Source: an uncultured Flavobacteriaceae bacterium (GTDB taxonomy: Bacteria; Bacteroidota; Bacteroidia; Flavobacteriales; Flavobacteriaceae). Taken from it: a DNA stretch of 64,000 nucleotides. Each line of letters opens with the position of its first letter. Within the stretch, counting starts at the first letter, position 1. The notes beneath the pieces are model-generated. The model had not been told where the DNA came from, ran no database searches, and saw only the letters and a list, made by a program, of their open reading frames with translations. Location of the stretch: positions 51,750 through 115,749 of the forward strand of contig CAJQLB010000007.1 in NCBI GenBank assembly GCA_905479065.1, read 5' to 3'. This document shows positions 35,504-44,570 of the stretch, one piece after another. The position numbers were made by a program, and so were the translations under genes.

Positions 35504-36174
35504 TTTATAATGGGCTTTATACATATCGTTTTGAGATTTTTTTAACCACACAGCTTGCAGTTTTATTTGGTTCTTTATGTTTTCCTGCGGATTTTTTTGA
35601 ATTTTCAATGCTTCCTATCATTTATTTGATTAGTATCATTTCAGGGATTTTAATTATTTCTAAAAAGAAAAAAATTCTTTGGATTTGTATCATTCTGTTT
35701 AGTATTTCGGCGTTTATTTTTGGTTCGGATATGATTTACGGGACCAGGAGTTCTGAGAATATACTTATTAGATTTTCTGTTTATTTTTTATTCTATGTCA
35801 TCGTTACTTGGAACATAATTCATCAAGTATGGAAGTCAAAACAGGTCTCTAAAAACGTTATGATTGGACTAATGAGTGGTTATATTTCGTTAGGATTTAT
35901 CGCGTTTTTCTTATTTATGTCAATAGAATTGATTTCTCCTGGAGCTTTTTCAGGAACTGGAATAATGGACAGTGCTAACTTTAGAACTCATTCGGACAGT
36001 TTGTTATATTATGCTTTTATAACACTTTTAACGATTGGATATGGAGATATCAATCCAGTTTTGCCTGTTGCACAAAAAGCGGCAGTTCTTGTTGGCTTAA
36101 TAGGTCAGTTTTATTTGGTAATAATCACTGCTGTTATTGTAGAAAAATATATCATGCAAAATAAAAAAGACTAA
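35500..36174 (+). CDS. Potassium-channel-like membrane protein
   Basis: A 224-residue protein with four or five N-terminal spans and a C-terminal pore module: the filter TIGYGD in ITLLTIGYGDINP between two helices. This matches ion_trans_2 type potassium channels, though the N-terminal part is longer than in two-span channels. The start is a GTG at 35500 that overlaps the RND stop by 4 bases; no better ATG lies in frame. It lacks an obvious ligand-binding domain, so gating is unclear. Confidence 0.75.
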   Translation: MIYNGLYTYRFEIFLTTQLAVLFGSLCFPADFFEFSMLPIIYLISIISGILIISKKKKILWICIILFSISAFIFGSDMIYGTRSSENILIRFSVYFLFYVIVTWNIIHQVWKSKQVSKNVMIGLMSGYISLGFIAFFLFMSIELISPGAFSGTGIMDSANFRTHSDSLLYYAFITLLTIGYGDINPVLPVAQKAAVLVGLIGQFYLVIITAVIVEKYIMQNKKD

Positions 36175-36182
36175 TAATTTCA

Positions 36183-37034
36183 TCATTCTAAGATTAAATG
36201 ATAAAAATTTCCTTCTGATTTACGAGACTTTTCATCAGTAATGAATAAAGTTGAATCATTTTTAAAAATGACACTTTCATTTTGTGACATAAAATTAAAA
36301 GGGATTTCAGTCAATGTACCAGTGAAAAAATTGCTTGATTTAAAGTTAGAAAACATCAAAATGGATTTTTCCGTAAGTAACACAACTTTATTTCCTGAAC
36401 TATTGATGTCAGCAGAAGTAACCCAAGATCCAATGTCACCTTTTGTGTAAAATGTTGAAATATATTGTGCTTTGTGATGTCCTTCATTAGCTGGAATCTT
36501 ATATAGATTTGTTTTACCGATATTTTTGTGATCTCTACTTTTTGTAAATAAAAATAAACTGTCCTTAAAAAATAAAAAGGATTCACAATCAAAATGTCTT
36601 TCCGAGTGTTTTGGCGGAAATTTTGTTTGTTCAGGATAATAAAATGAAATCGTTTTAGCATCAATTTTTTTAGAGCTATTAAGAGACTTGTTAGAGATCT
36701 TCAATATCGATAGATTTTTTCTTTTATTATGATTGTTTCCAAAATCACCGATATAAATATTACCCTCCTCGTCAGATGCTAAATCCTCCCAGTCATGATT
36801 ATTAGTATTGATTATTAATCGTTGTTGTATTTCACCAGATAAATTAACCCCAAAGATAATAGGAGTATTCCCATGATCATTAATCATCCAATAAACGTCT
36901 GAGTTAGGGGTTTGCTCAATTCCTGAAACTTCATTTAACGTCTCTGGCAATTCGGCTATAATTGTCAAATTTCCTGTGTTGCATGAAAAGTATAAAAAAG
37001 AAAGAAAGGGAATGAGTTTTTTCATGGTAGTCAT
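36183..37034 (-). CDS. Lipoprotein of beta-propeller type, function unknown
   Basis: A 283-residue protein with a signal peptide and the lipobox LYFSC. The mature part has repeated short strands with motifs such as NDHG, DWEDLASDEEGNIYIGDFGNN and YKIPANEGHH, suggesting a propeller; the DxxDGNIYIGD-like turn is typical of such repeats. No catalytic motif is clear. The annotated start gives MTTMKKL; the third codon later ATG (37025) makes a more usual lipoprotein N-terminus. It is convergent with the channel gene and divergent from the flavoprotein gene. Confidence 0.6.
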   Translation of the reverse strand: MTTMKKLIPFLSFLYFSCNTGNLTIIAELPETLNEVSGIEQTPNSDVYWMINDHGNTPIIFGVNLSGEIQQRLIINTNNHDWEDLASDEEGNIYIGDFGNNHNKRKNLSILKISNKSLNSSKKIDAKTISFYYPEQTKFPPKHSERHFDCESFLFFKDSLFLFTKSRDHKNIGKTNLYKIPANEGHHKAQYISTFYTKGDIGSWVTSADINSSGNKVVLLTEKSILMFSNFKSSNFFTGTLTEIPFNFMSQNESVIFKNDSTLFITDEKSRKSEGNFYHLILE

Positions 37035-37071
37035 CGCTATTAGTGCTAAATTTACATAGAAGTATTTATAA

Positions 37072-38295
37072 ATGAAGGATTACGATGTCATTATTATTGG
37101 AGGAGGTGCTGCAGGTTTTTTTACGGCAATAAATATTGCCGAAATGTCACCATCGTTAACAATTGCCATTCTAGAAAGAGGTCATGAAGGATTGCAAAAA
37201 GTGAAAATTTCTGGGGGTGGTCGGTGTAATGTGACCCATGCAGAATTCACACCTTCAGAACTTGTTTTGAATTATCCAAGAGGAGAAAAAGAATTATTAG
37301 GTCCATTTCATCAATTCATGACAGGTGATACCATCGATTGGTTTCTGAAGCGAGATATTCAATTAAAAATTGAGGAAGACGGTCGTATGTTTCCAACATC
37401 AGATTCATCAAAAACGATTGTAGATTGCTTTTTAAATGAGGCTAAGAAGCATCATATTGATATTTTTTACAATCAGTCTGTTAAATCATTTATTCGAGAA
37501 CTATCAGGATGGAAAATTGAAACAATTAAAAGTGTTTTTCAGTCCCAAACATTGGTATTAACAACAGGTAGTAATTCAAAAATATGGGCATTGTTAAAGC
37601 GATTTGGACATACCATAATTGATGCTGTTCCGTCACTTTTTACTTTTAAAATAGAGGATGAGCGGATATCAAATATTCCAGGCGTAGTGGTTAACCATGT
37701 AACCATAAAAGTTAAGAATTCAGATTTAATGAGTACGGGCCCTTTGTTGATTACTCACGTGGGTATGAGTGCACCCGCAATTTTGAAATTATCCTCCTTT
37801 GGTGCCATTGAATTTGCTAAAAGAGACTACAAATTTAAAGTAGAAATTAATTTCGTAAGTCTTACTAAGGAAGAATGTCTTGATGCTCTAAAAGCATGTA
37901 AACATCGATTAAATAAGAAAACAATTTCTAAGTTTTCACAATTTCAATTACCAAAACGTTTGTGGCAAGAATTGGTAAAAGCCTCTGATATTTTTGAGGC
38001 TACGACGTGGGCAGATGTAAAAAGACAACAGTTAGAAAGCTTAAGCTTACAGTTGACAACAGCAATCTTCAGTGTTGAAGGAAAAAGCACTTTTAAGGAA
38101 GAATTTGTCACAGCTGGGGGGGTTGATTTAAAGGAGATTAATTTTAAAAGTTTTGAAAGCAAGTTATATCCCACTTTATACTTTGCCGGAGAAATTTTAA
38201 ATATTGATGCAGTGACTGGAGGTTTTAATTTCCAAAATGCATGGACAGGAGGATATATAGCTGCGAAATCAATTTCCATGAATCATGCGTATTGA
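37072..38295 (+). CDS. BaiN/RdsA-family NAD(P)/FAD-dependent oxidoreductase (HI0933-type)
   Basis: A 407-residue flavoprotein. The N-terminal dinucleotide-binding turn is VIIGGGAAGFFTAI, followed by KVKISGGGRCNVTHA, the hallmark of the HI0933/BaiN family, and a C-terminal FAGEILNIDAVTGGFNFQNAW segment that contacts FAD. The physiological substrate is unknown for most members. The gene stands alone between a divergent lipoprotein gene and the mevalonate cluster. Confidence 0.88.
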   Translation: MKDYDVIIIGGGAAGFFTAINIAEMSPSLTIAILERGHEGLQKVKISGGGRCNVTHAEFTPSELVLNYPRGEKELLGPFHQFMTGDTIDWFLKRDIQLKIEEDGRMFPTSDSSKTIVDCFLNEAKKHHIDIFYNQSVKSFIRELSGWKIETIKSVFQSQTLVLTTGSNSKIWALLKRFGHTIIDAVPSLFTFKIEDERISNIPGVVVNHVTIKVKNSDLMSTGPLLITHVGMSAPAILKLSSFGAIEFAKRDYKFKVEINFVSLTKEECLDALKACKHRLNKKTISKFSQFQLPKRLWQELVKASDIFEATTWADVKRQQLESLSLQLTTAIFSVEGKSTFKEEFVTAGGVDLKEINFKSFESKLYPTLYFAGEILNIDAVTGGFNFQNAWTGGYIAAKSISMNHAY

Positions 38296-38304
38296 GTTTT
38301 TGTT

Positions 38305-38337
38305 TTTGGTGACACATCGGGAAAGTTAGTATCTTTG
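38305..38337 (+). promoter_or_regulatory. Bacteroidetes-type promoter before the mevalonate genes
   Basis: A -33 TTTG (38305-38308) and a -7 TATCTTTG (38330-38337) are separated by 21 bases. The translation start preferred for the decarboxylase lies 18 bases beyond, implying a short 5' leader. Confidence 0.6.
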
Positions 38338-38354
38338 CTGCTTGATTGTTTGAT

Positions 38355-39440
38355 ATGACAGAAAAAGATTTTATTCCAAGTAACTATTTGAAAGATATAG
38401 TCTCAAAACGTTTCTCATGGTCGTCCCCAAGTAATATCGCGTTGATCAAGTATTGGGGTAAGAAAAAAAATCAAATCCCAGCTAATCCCTCTATTAGTTT
38501 TACTTTGGATGTCTGTAAAACAACTACAGAATTAGAAGTCTGTAATAAAACCACCGACGAAGACTTTTCATTTGAGATATTTTTAGATAATAAAATTCAA
38601 AATGATTTTAGATCAAAAATTGAGACATTTTTTTACCGGGTGGAAACCTTTTTACCTTTTCTTAGGCATTATCATTTTGTGATTAGGACTGAAAACACAT
38701 TTCCACACAGTTCGGGAATTGCCTCCTCTGCATCTGGAATGAGTGCGTTAGCGCTTTGTTTGATGGGAATTGAAAAAGAGCTTAATCCAAATATGTCAAA
38801 CATACTTTTTAAGCAAAAAGCATCTTTTTTATCAAGACTAGGATCTGGAAGTGCTTGTAGAAGTATTGAAGGAGATTTAGTTGTATGGGGTAAACATGAA
38901 GATTATCCAGAAAGTTCAAATTTATTTGGTGTAAAATATCCATTCGAGGTGCATGATAATTTTAAAAATTATCACGATACAATTTTATTAGTTGACAAAG
39001 GTGAAAAACAGGTTAGTAGTTCTGTTGGGCACGAATTAATGCATGATCATCCATTTGCTGAAACACGCTTTCAACAAGCAAACACAAACCTGTCTAAACT
39101 TATTATAATATTAAAACAAGGACTTCTTGACGATTTTATAACGCTAGTTGAAAGTGAAGCTTTGACTTTGCACGCGATGATGATGACAAGCACACCTTAT
39201 TTCATTTTAATGAAATCTAATACCTTGAAAATAATAAATAAAATATGGGATTTCAGAAAAGCTACAGGTTTACATGTATGCTTTACATTGGATGCTGGAG
39301 CAAATGTGCATGTCCTATTTCCTGACCATGAAGCACCCCAGATTTATGATTTCATTAGGAATGAGTTAGTTGTTTATTGCCAAAATGGTCACTATATTTG
39401 TGATAGAGTTGGTTTTGGAGCAAAAGCTAACCAAGTTTAA
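38355..39440 (+). CDS. mvaD: Diphosphomevalonate decarboxylase
   Basis: A GHMP-kinase-fold enzyme that converts mevalonate 5-diphosphate to isopentenyl diphosphate, using ATP. The N-terminal WSSPSNIALIKYWGKK motif, the ATP loop in HSSGIASSASGMSALAL and the catalytic region with RSIEGDLVVWG are present. The ATG at 38355 is favoured; a TTG nine bases upstream extends the frame by three residues only. The mevalonate kinase gene follows after 6 bases, so this is a mevalonate operon. The length of 361 residues is normal. Confidence 0.92.
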   Translation: MTEKDFIPSNYLKDIVSKRFSWSSPSNIALIKYWGKKKNQIPANPSISFTLDVCKTTTELEVCNKTTDEDFSFEIFLDNKIQNDFRSKIETFFYRVETFLPFLRHYHFVIRTENTFPHSSGIASSASGMSALALCLMGIEKELNPNMSNILFKQKASFLSRLGSGSACRSIEGDLVVWGKHEDYPESSNLFGVKYPFEVHDNFKNYHDTILLVDKGEKQVSSSVGHELMHDHPFAETRFQQANTNLSKLIIILKQGLLDDFITLVESEALTLHAMMMTSTPYFILMKSNTLKIINKIWDFRKATGLHVCFTLDAGANVHVLFPDHEAPQIYDFIRNELVVYCQNGHYICDRVGFGAKANQV

Positions 39441-39446
39441 GATTAT

Positions 39447-40376
39447 ATGAAAGGACCTCTTTTTTATTCTAAAATATTGCTTTTTGGTGAGTATGGTATT
39501 ATTAAGGACTCTAAGGGCCTTTCCATTCCATACAGTTTTTATAACGGGGCATTAAAAATGGATGATAATGTTTCTGAAGACGCAATACAGTCGAACCAAA
39601 ATCTTAGATTATTTGCAAAACATTTACAGACTTTAGAGGAACGACTTGTGTCATTTGATTATCAATCATTGATCACTCATCTTAATGAAGGGATGTATTT
39701 TGATTCGTCCATTCCTCAAGGATACGGTGTTGGAAGCAGCGGTGCATTAGTAGCAGCTATCTACGACAAATATGCTCATGAAAAAATAACAATTTTAGAA
39801 AATCTGACTCGTGAGAAACTTTTGAAACTTAAAATGATTTTTTCTAAAATGGAGTCGTTTTTTCATGGAAAATCTTCAGGTCTTGATCCTTTGAATAGTT
39901 ATTTGAGCCTACCCATATTAATAAACTCTAATAATCATATTGAAGCTACAGGGATTCCTTCACAACAAAGTAGTGGGAAAGGAGCCGTTTTTCTTTTGGA
40001 TAGTGGGATTATTGGTGAAACAGCTCCCATGGTAAATATTTTCATGGAAAAAATGAAACAAGAGGGCTTCAGAAAAATGATTAAGAATCAGTTTATTAAG
40101 CATACGGATGCCTGTGTTGATGATTTTTTACAAGGAGATATAAAATCACTATTTAAAAATACTAAGCAATTATCTAAGGTGGTTCTCAGCCATTTCAAGC
40201 CAATGATACCGAAACAATTCCATGAGTTATGGAAAAAAGGTATTGAGACAAATGATTACTATCTAAAGCTTTGTGGTTCAGGTGGGGGAGGTTATATTCT
40301 TGGATTTACGCAAGATATAGAGCGTGCACAAAATTCACTCTCAACGTATAATTTAGAAGTTGTCTATAACTTCTAA
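39447..40376 (+). CDS. Mevalonate kinase
   Basis: A 309-residue GHMP kinase. The N-terminus MKGPLFYSKILLFGEYGIIKD, the Gly/Ser-rich ATP loop in GYGVGSSGALVAAIYD and the third motif in LKLCGSGGGGYILGF are visible. It phosphorylates mevalonate, feeding the decarboxylase encoded just upstream. A related phosphomevalonate kinase is the alternative, but the N-terminal LFGEYG pattern and the place in the operon favour mevalonate kinase. Confidence 0.87.
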   Translation: MKGPLFYSKILLFGEYGIIKDSKGLSIPYSFYNGALKMDDNVSEDAIQSNQNLRLFAKHLQTLEERLVSFDYQSLITHLNEGMYFDSSIPQGYGVGSSGALVAAIYDKYAHEKITILENLTREKLLKLKMIFSKMESFFHGKSSGLDPLNSYLSLPILINSNNHIEATGIPSQQSSGKGAVFLLDSGIIGETAPMVNIFMEKMKQEGFRKMIKNQFIKHTDACVDDFLQGDIKSLFKNTKQLSKVVLSHFKPMIPKQFHELWKKGIETNDYYLKLCGSGGGGYILGFTQDIERAQNSLSTYNLEVVYNF

Positions 40377-40386
40377 AAAAAGAACG

Positions 40387-41292
40387 ATGCTTTTTCGAAA
40401 ACAAAAATATGTGGTACTGAAATTTTTCAGTATGTTTTCCGTCATTAGAGGCTTTAATATATCGATTGTTGTTTTGGCACAGTATTTCACATCAATTTAT
40501 ATACTAGCTCCTGACACCCCTCTTAGTGAAATTATTTTTGATGTAAAGTTGTTTTTTATTGTCGTGGCATCTGCTGCTGCCATTGCAGGAGGATATATCA
40601 TTAATAATTTTTACGATTCAGAAAAAGACTTAATTAATCGTCCGCAAAAATCAATGCTTGATAGACTGATAAGTCAAAAAACTAAACTATATTTTTATGT
40701 TTTTCTTGTTTTAATTGTCATTATCTCTGCGAGTCAAGTTTCAATGAGAGCGTTTATTTTCTTCTCAATTTATGTTTTTGGTATTTGGCTTTATTCTCAT
40801 AAGTTGAAAAAGTTGTCAATTGTAGGAAACATTACCTCTGCTATTTTAACAATAACCCCAATATTTGCAGTATTTCTTTATTACAAAAATTTCCAGACGG
40901 TTATTGTCTTTCACGCTATATTTTTGTTTTTAGTAATAAGTATGCGAGAACTGACTAAAGATCTTGAAAATATCAAGGGAGACCTTACACTTGGTTATAA
41001 AACAGTTCCAATTGTTTATGGGGAAAAAGTGGCAAGGATCATGCTAACGGCTTTATCTTTTTTTACATTACTCCCAACCTATATTTTAATTACTAAATTT
41101 GATATAGGTAAAATGAATTATTTTTTTTATTTAAGTATTTTTTTGCTCATCATATTCATTTTACTTTTACAAAAAGCGGTTTCCAAGCTTCAATATTTAG
41201 TACTCCACAACATATTAAAAGTGATTCTTGTGGCTGGTGTTTTTAGTATTTTACTGATTGATATTAATTTACTTTTAAATCGAATTTTATGA
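40387..41292 (+). CDS. UbiA-family prenyltransferase, probable geranylgeranylglycerol-phosphate geranylgeranyltransferase-like
   Basis: About 301 residues with eight or nine membrane spans. The Asp-rich motifs are NNFYDSEKDLINRP (first, near residue 75) and KDLENIKGDLTLGYKT (second, near residue 195), typical of UbiA transferases. It moves a prenyl chain from a diphosphate onto an acceptor that cannot be read from sequence. The start at 40387 is preferred because a TTG at 40360 would overlap the kinase gene. It lies inside the mevalonate cluster and its stop overlaps the nitrilase start by 4 bases. Confidence 0.82.
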   Translation: MLFRKQKYVVLKFFSMFSVIRGFNISIVVLAQYFTSIYILAPDTPLSEIIFDVKLFFIVVASAAAIAGGYIINNFYDSEKDLINRPQKSMLDRLISQKTKLYFYVFLVLIVIISASQVSMRAFIFFSIYVFGIWLYSHKLKKLSIVGNITSAILTITPIFAVFLYYKNFQTVIVFHAIFLFLVISMRELTKDLENIKGDLTLGYKTVPIVYGEKVARIMLTALSFFTLLPTYILITKFDIGKMNYFFYLSIFLLIIFILLLQKAVSKLQYLVLHNILKVILVAGVFSILLIDINLLLNRIL

Positions 41293-42242
41293 TAGAAAAT
41301 GAGTTGAAAATTGCCATGGCTCAAATTGCTCCAGTTTGGTTAGACAAACAAGCGACCTTAAAAAAAGTAAAAAATGCAATTCTTGAGGCATCACAACAAA
41401 ATGTTGAGTTGATTGTATTTGGAGAGGGGATAATTCCGGGATATCCCTTTTGGTTAGCCTTGACTGGTGGGGCGGAATGGAATACAAAAGTAAATAAAGA
41501 GTTGCATGCCCATTATTTATCAAATGCTATTACCATTGAAGATGGTGATTTAGAAACGGTCTGTCAATTAGCGAAAACTCATAAAATAGCTATTTATCTG
41601 GGTGTCATTGAGAAACCCCGAGACCGTGGTGGTCATAGTATTTATGCGTCATTAGTGTATATTGATCAACTTGGTATAATAAAGTCAGTTCATAGGAAAC
41701 TTCAACCTACTCATGATGAACGTTTAACATGGTCACCCGGAGATGGGCATGGTTTACAGGTTCATCCATTGAAAAAATTTACTATCGGAGGCTTAAATTG
41801 TTGGGAAAATTGGATGCCTTTACCAAGAGCTGCTTTATATGGTTTGGGTGAGAATTTACACGTTGCTGTTTGGCCTGGAAGTGACCACAATACAAAAGAT
41901 ATTACACGTTTTATAGCGAGAGAATCAAGATCCTATGTTGTTTCTGTGTCGGGTTTAATGTGTAATGCTAATTTTCCTAAAAGTACTCCACATTATCAAG
42001 AAATCATGAGCAAAGCACCAAGCTATTTAACCAATGGAGGTAGTTGTATAGCTGGTCCTGACGGAGAGTGGGTTGTTAAGCCAGTAATTGACAAGGAAGG
42101 TTTGATAATTGAAACTATTAATTTTAATCGTATCTATGAAGAGCGTCAAAATTTTGATCCAGTTGGTCATTATTCTCGTCCAGATGTCACGAAGTTGATT
42201 GTCAATAGAGAACGCCAATCTACTGTCAATTATATTAGTTAA
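41289..42242 (+). CDS. Nitrilase (carbon-nitrogen hydrolase superfamily)
   Basis: A 317-residue nitrilase with the catalytic triad blocks visible: Glu in FGEGIIPGYPFW, Lys in HRKLQPTHDERLTW and Cys171 in LNCWENWMPLPR. The CWENWMP block is the one used by true nitrilases rather than amidases. It hydrolyses a nitrile to the acid and ammonia; the substrate is unknown. The gene overlaps the prenyltransferase stop (ATGA), so it belongs to the same transcript, an unexpected partner for the mevalonate genes. Confidence 0.87.
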   Translation: MIENELKIAMAQIAPVWLDKQATLKKVKNAILEASQQNVELIVFGEGIIPGYPFWLALTGGAEWNTKVNKELHAHYLSNAITIEDGDLETVCQLAKTHKIAIYLGVIEKPRDRGGHSIYASLVYIDQLGIIKSVHRKLQPTHDERLTWSPGDGHGLQVHPLKKFTIGGLNCWENWMPLPRAALYGLGENLHVAVWPGSDHNTKDITRFIARESRSYVVSVSGLMCNANFPKSTPHYQEIMSKAPSYLTNGGSCIAGPDGEWVVKPVIDKEGLIIETINFNRIYEERQNFDPVGHYSRPDVTKLIVNRERQSTVNYIS

Positions 42243-42265
42243 TGCAAAGTATTGTCTTACCTTTG
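42235..42265 (+). promoter_or_regulatory. Possible promoter of the pseudouridine synthase gene
   Basis: A -7 TACCTTTG (42258-42265) lies 15 bases before the start codon. A TTAG at 42235 to 42238 is the best -33, with a 19-base spacer; it differs from TTTG by one base. Confidence 0.4.
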
Positions 42266-42280
42266 CAAAAATTTTGAAGT

Positions 42281-43114
42281 ATGGCAAAGCAGAGGGAGCG
42301 TAATAACAAAGGAAATAATTTTACCGCTAAACAAAGCAAACGAGTTGCTAATAGCGCAAAGGGTAATTCTTCTTTGAAGACCAAAAAGACAAACGCATCT
42401 AAAAATTCGAACGCAATTAGATTGAATAAGTACATCGCTAATTCAGGGATATGCTCTCGGCGCGAAGCTGACATGCATATTAGTATCGGCAGCGTTACCG
42501 TAAACGGAAAAGTTATCACAGAAATGGGTTTTAAAGTGATGTTAGATGATGACGTGCGTTTTGATGGATCTAGAGTTTCCCCAGAAAAAAAGGCCTATGT
42601 TTTGCTAAACAAGCCAAAAGGCTTTGCAACTACAACCAGTGAAGGGAAAGGTAGAACTGTTATGGACCTGGTATCGAATGCAACGAGTTCTCGCATTAGA
42701 CCAATTGGAAGATTGGGTAGGAATTCAATGGGACTTTTGTTGTTTACAAATGATGATTTAGTACATGCCAAGTTTACCAATTCTAAGCACGGAGTCACAA
42801 GGTTATTTCAAGTTGAACTTGACAAAAATTTAAAATACGAAGATTTAAAACAGATAAAGGAAGGTTTTAAAGTTGCGGGAAAAGCTGTTACAGTAGAAGA
42901 TATTAGTTACATTGACGGTGCTCCCAAAAAGGAAATTGGCTTAAAAATTAAAAATACTGGGAATACAATTATTAGAACAATCTTTGAACACCTGAAATAC
43001 GATATTATAAAATTAGATTGTGTTATGATTGCCGATCTTACCAAAAAGGACATTCCTCGTGGTCATTGGAAACATCTTACAGAATTAGAGATTAGTAAGC
43101 TTAAAATGTTGTAA
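42281..43114 (+). CDS. RluB-like pseudouridine synthase with the catalytic Asp replaced by Gly
   Basis: A 277-residue protein with a basic N-terminal extension, an S4 RNA-binding domain (about residues 45-95, IRLNKYIANSGICSRREAD) and an RsuA/RluB-type catalytic domain. The active-site motif should read GRLD, with Asp; here it is GRLGRNSMGLLLFTND with Gly146, from GGT instead of GAT. The other family blocks (KPKGF, KHGVTRLFQVELD, HLKYDI) are kept. It is therefore probably an RNA-binding relic without isomerase activity, or a paralogue of an active enzyme encoded elsewhere. Confidence 0.8.
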   Translation: MAKQRERNNKGNNFTAKQSKRVANSAKGNSSLKTKKTNASKNSNAIRLNKYIANSGICSRREADMHISIGSVTVNGKVITEMGFKVMLDDDVRFDGSRVSPEKKAYVLLNKPKGFATTTSEGKGRTVMDLVSNATSSRIRPIGRLGRNSMGLLLFTNDDLVHAKFTNSKHGVTRLFQVELDKNLKYEDLKQIKEGFKVAGKAVTVEDISYIDGAPKKEIGLKIKNTGNTIIRTIFEHLKYDIIKLDCVMIADLTKKDIPRGHWKHLTELEISKLKML

Positions 43115-43153
43115 TCTTTATTGATTTTTAAGATCCATTTATTGAGTCTCTGT

Positions 43154-44506
43154 TTAAAAGACTTTTTTAGTAGTTCGGTTAACGAATAATTCCCACATAA
43201 AAACACCATAAACAAGGAGGTATTCCAAGGCAATTACCCAAATATTTTCTGTTTTTTCGGCGTTTCCAATATTTATATAAGACAGGTAACTCAAGATAAT
43301 TGTAAGACTCCAAACTAATGGAAATTTGTAGGATGTAAAAATACATAAAAACAATAATGTTGCTACATACCATGGATGTACTGTTGTTGCCGTGAAATAG
43401 TAAATAGACAATGCTAGTAACATTCCTGTAATAAGCGATACCATTTGGTTGTTTTTTCTAAATAAACTCATACTTACAATAATAATAAAAACGAAAGCGG
43501 CAGTGTACGTCCCAATAAGAGCTATTTCGTTGTAGCCTCTAAAGAGATATCCAATTTCTCTCATAACAAGATAGAGACTTCCGTTAAATTCAAAATTTTG
43601 AAACCACAAGCCAACAGTTTCTGTGTAATTGAGAAGAAACTGTGTTGAGTAAAAAGGAGTGAATAACAAGATCGTTACAACACCAATAATACCATAAAAG
43701 ACCATACTTTTTCTCCATCCTAGTTTTTGAAAGAAGAGAGGTAAAAATATGAGTGGGATTAGTTTAACTGAAATAGATAGTGCAAGAACTAGAGCCGCAA
43801 ATCTCCACCGACCAATGTCTAATAAATACAGACTCCAAACTAAGAAGAAAATCATGACTCCTTCAAAATGTAAATTTCCAGTAAGCTCAATAATTATGAA
43901 AGGATTTAAAAGATATAAAAAGATATTTTTTTCTGGTAGTTTTAATCTTTTAAGAAGTTTTTTTCCAAAAAACAACGTTCCAAAATCAGCTGCTATAATG
44001 AGAAACCTCAGTCCAAGAATACTTCCTAAAACACTCTGTTTGGAGAAGACATTTACAATGACAAAGCATAACTGCTTCAGCGGGGGATAATTTGTAAAAT
44101 GACTTCCGTTTAGAATACCCATACCGTCATATAATATCTGGGCTTGGTTCACTGGAAAATCCATTCTAGAAATAAAAAATTCTGGCGTATTTAAATAGGG
44201 ATTAAATCCTTCAAGAATCATTCGTCCGTCCCAAATGAAACGATAGAAATCTTGTGATAAATTGGGAATTGCAAAAAGGAAAATCACTCTAAATCCAAAG
44301 GAAAACCATGTCAAGATTTTCGTACTCTCTAATTTGAGACGAATTATTTTAAAGAAGAAAAAAAATAAGATGAGATACAGACTGATAAGTTTGACATATT
44401 CTGTACGCTCTAGATTATAAGCAAATGAATAATAAATCAGAATGCTACAAATAGCAAATATTATGGGTGTTTTAAAATTCTTAAAAAACGGTATTACGCT
44501 AGACAT
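43154..44506 (-). CDS. Multi-span glycosyltransferase-like membrane protein (GT87/DUF2029-like)
   Basis: A 450-residue protein with about ten or more membrane spans. The first periplasmic loop holds a DFYRFIWDGRMILEGFNPY segment with conserved Asp residues, as in lipid-linked polyprenyl-phosphate-sugar mannosyltransferases. It probably transfers a sugar from a lipid carrier. It is the last gene of a minus-strand operon with two GT2 transferases upstream (65 bases to the nearest). The donor sugar and acceptor are unknown. Confidence 0.7.
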   Translation of the reverse strand: MSSVIPFFKNFKTPIIFAICSILIYYSFAYNLERTEYVKLISLYLILFFFFFKIIRLKLESTKILTWFSFGFRVIFLFAIPNLSQDFYRFIWDGRMILEGFNPYLNTPEFFISRMDFPVNQAQILYDGMGILNGSHFTNYPPLKQLCFVIVNVFSKQSVLGSILGLRFLIIAADFGTLFFGKKLLKRLKLPEKNIFLYLLNPFIIIELTGNLHFEGVMIFFLVWSLYLLDIGRWRFAALVLALSISVKLIPLIFLPLFFQKLGWRKSMVFYGIIGVVTILLFTPFYSTQFLLNYTETVGLWFQNFEFNGSLYLVMREIGYLFRGYNEIALIGTYTAAFVFIIIVSMSLFRKNNQMVSLITGMLLALSIYYFTATTVHPWYVATLLFLCIFTSYKFPLVWSLTIILSYLSYINIGNAEKTENIWVIALEYLLVYGVFMWELFVNRTTKKVF

Positions 44507-44570
44507 CTCTTAAAATTCTTTCATAAATAACAACCAGTTTATTCATATGTTTCAAAAAAATATGTTTGCA

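Noticed and set aside
40360..40386. TTG start for the UbiA gene
   Set aside because: It would overlap the kinase gene and an ATG at 40387 gives a normal N-terminus.
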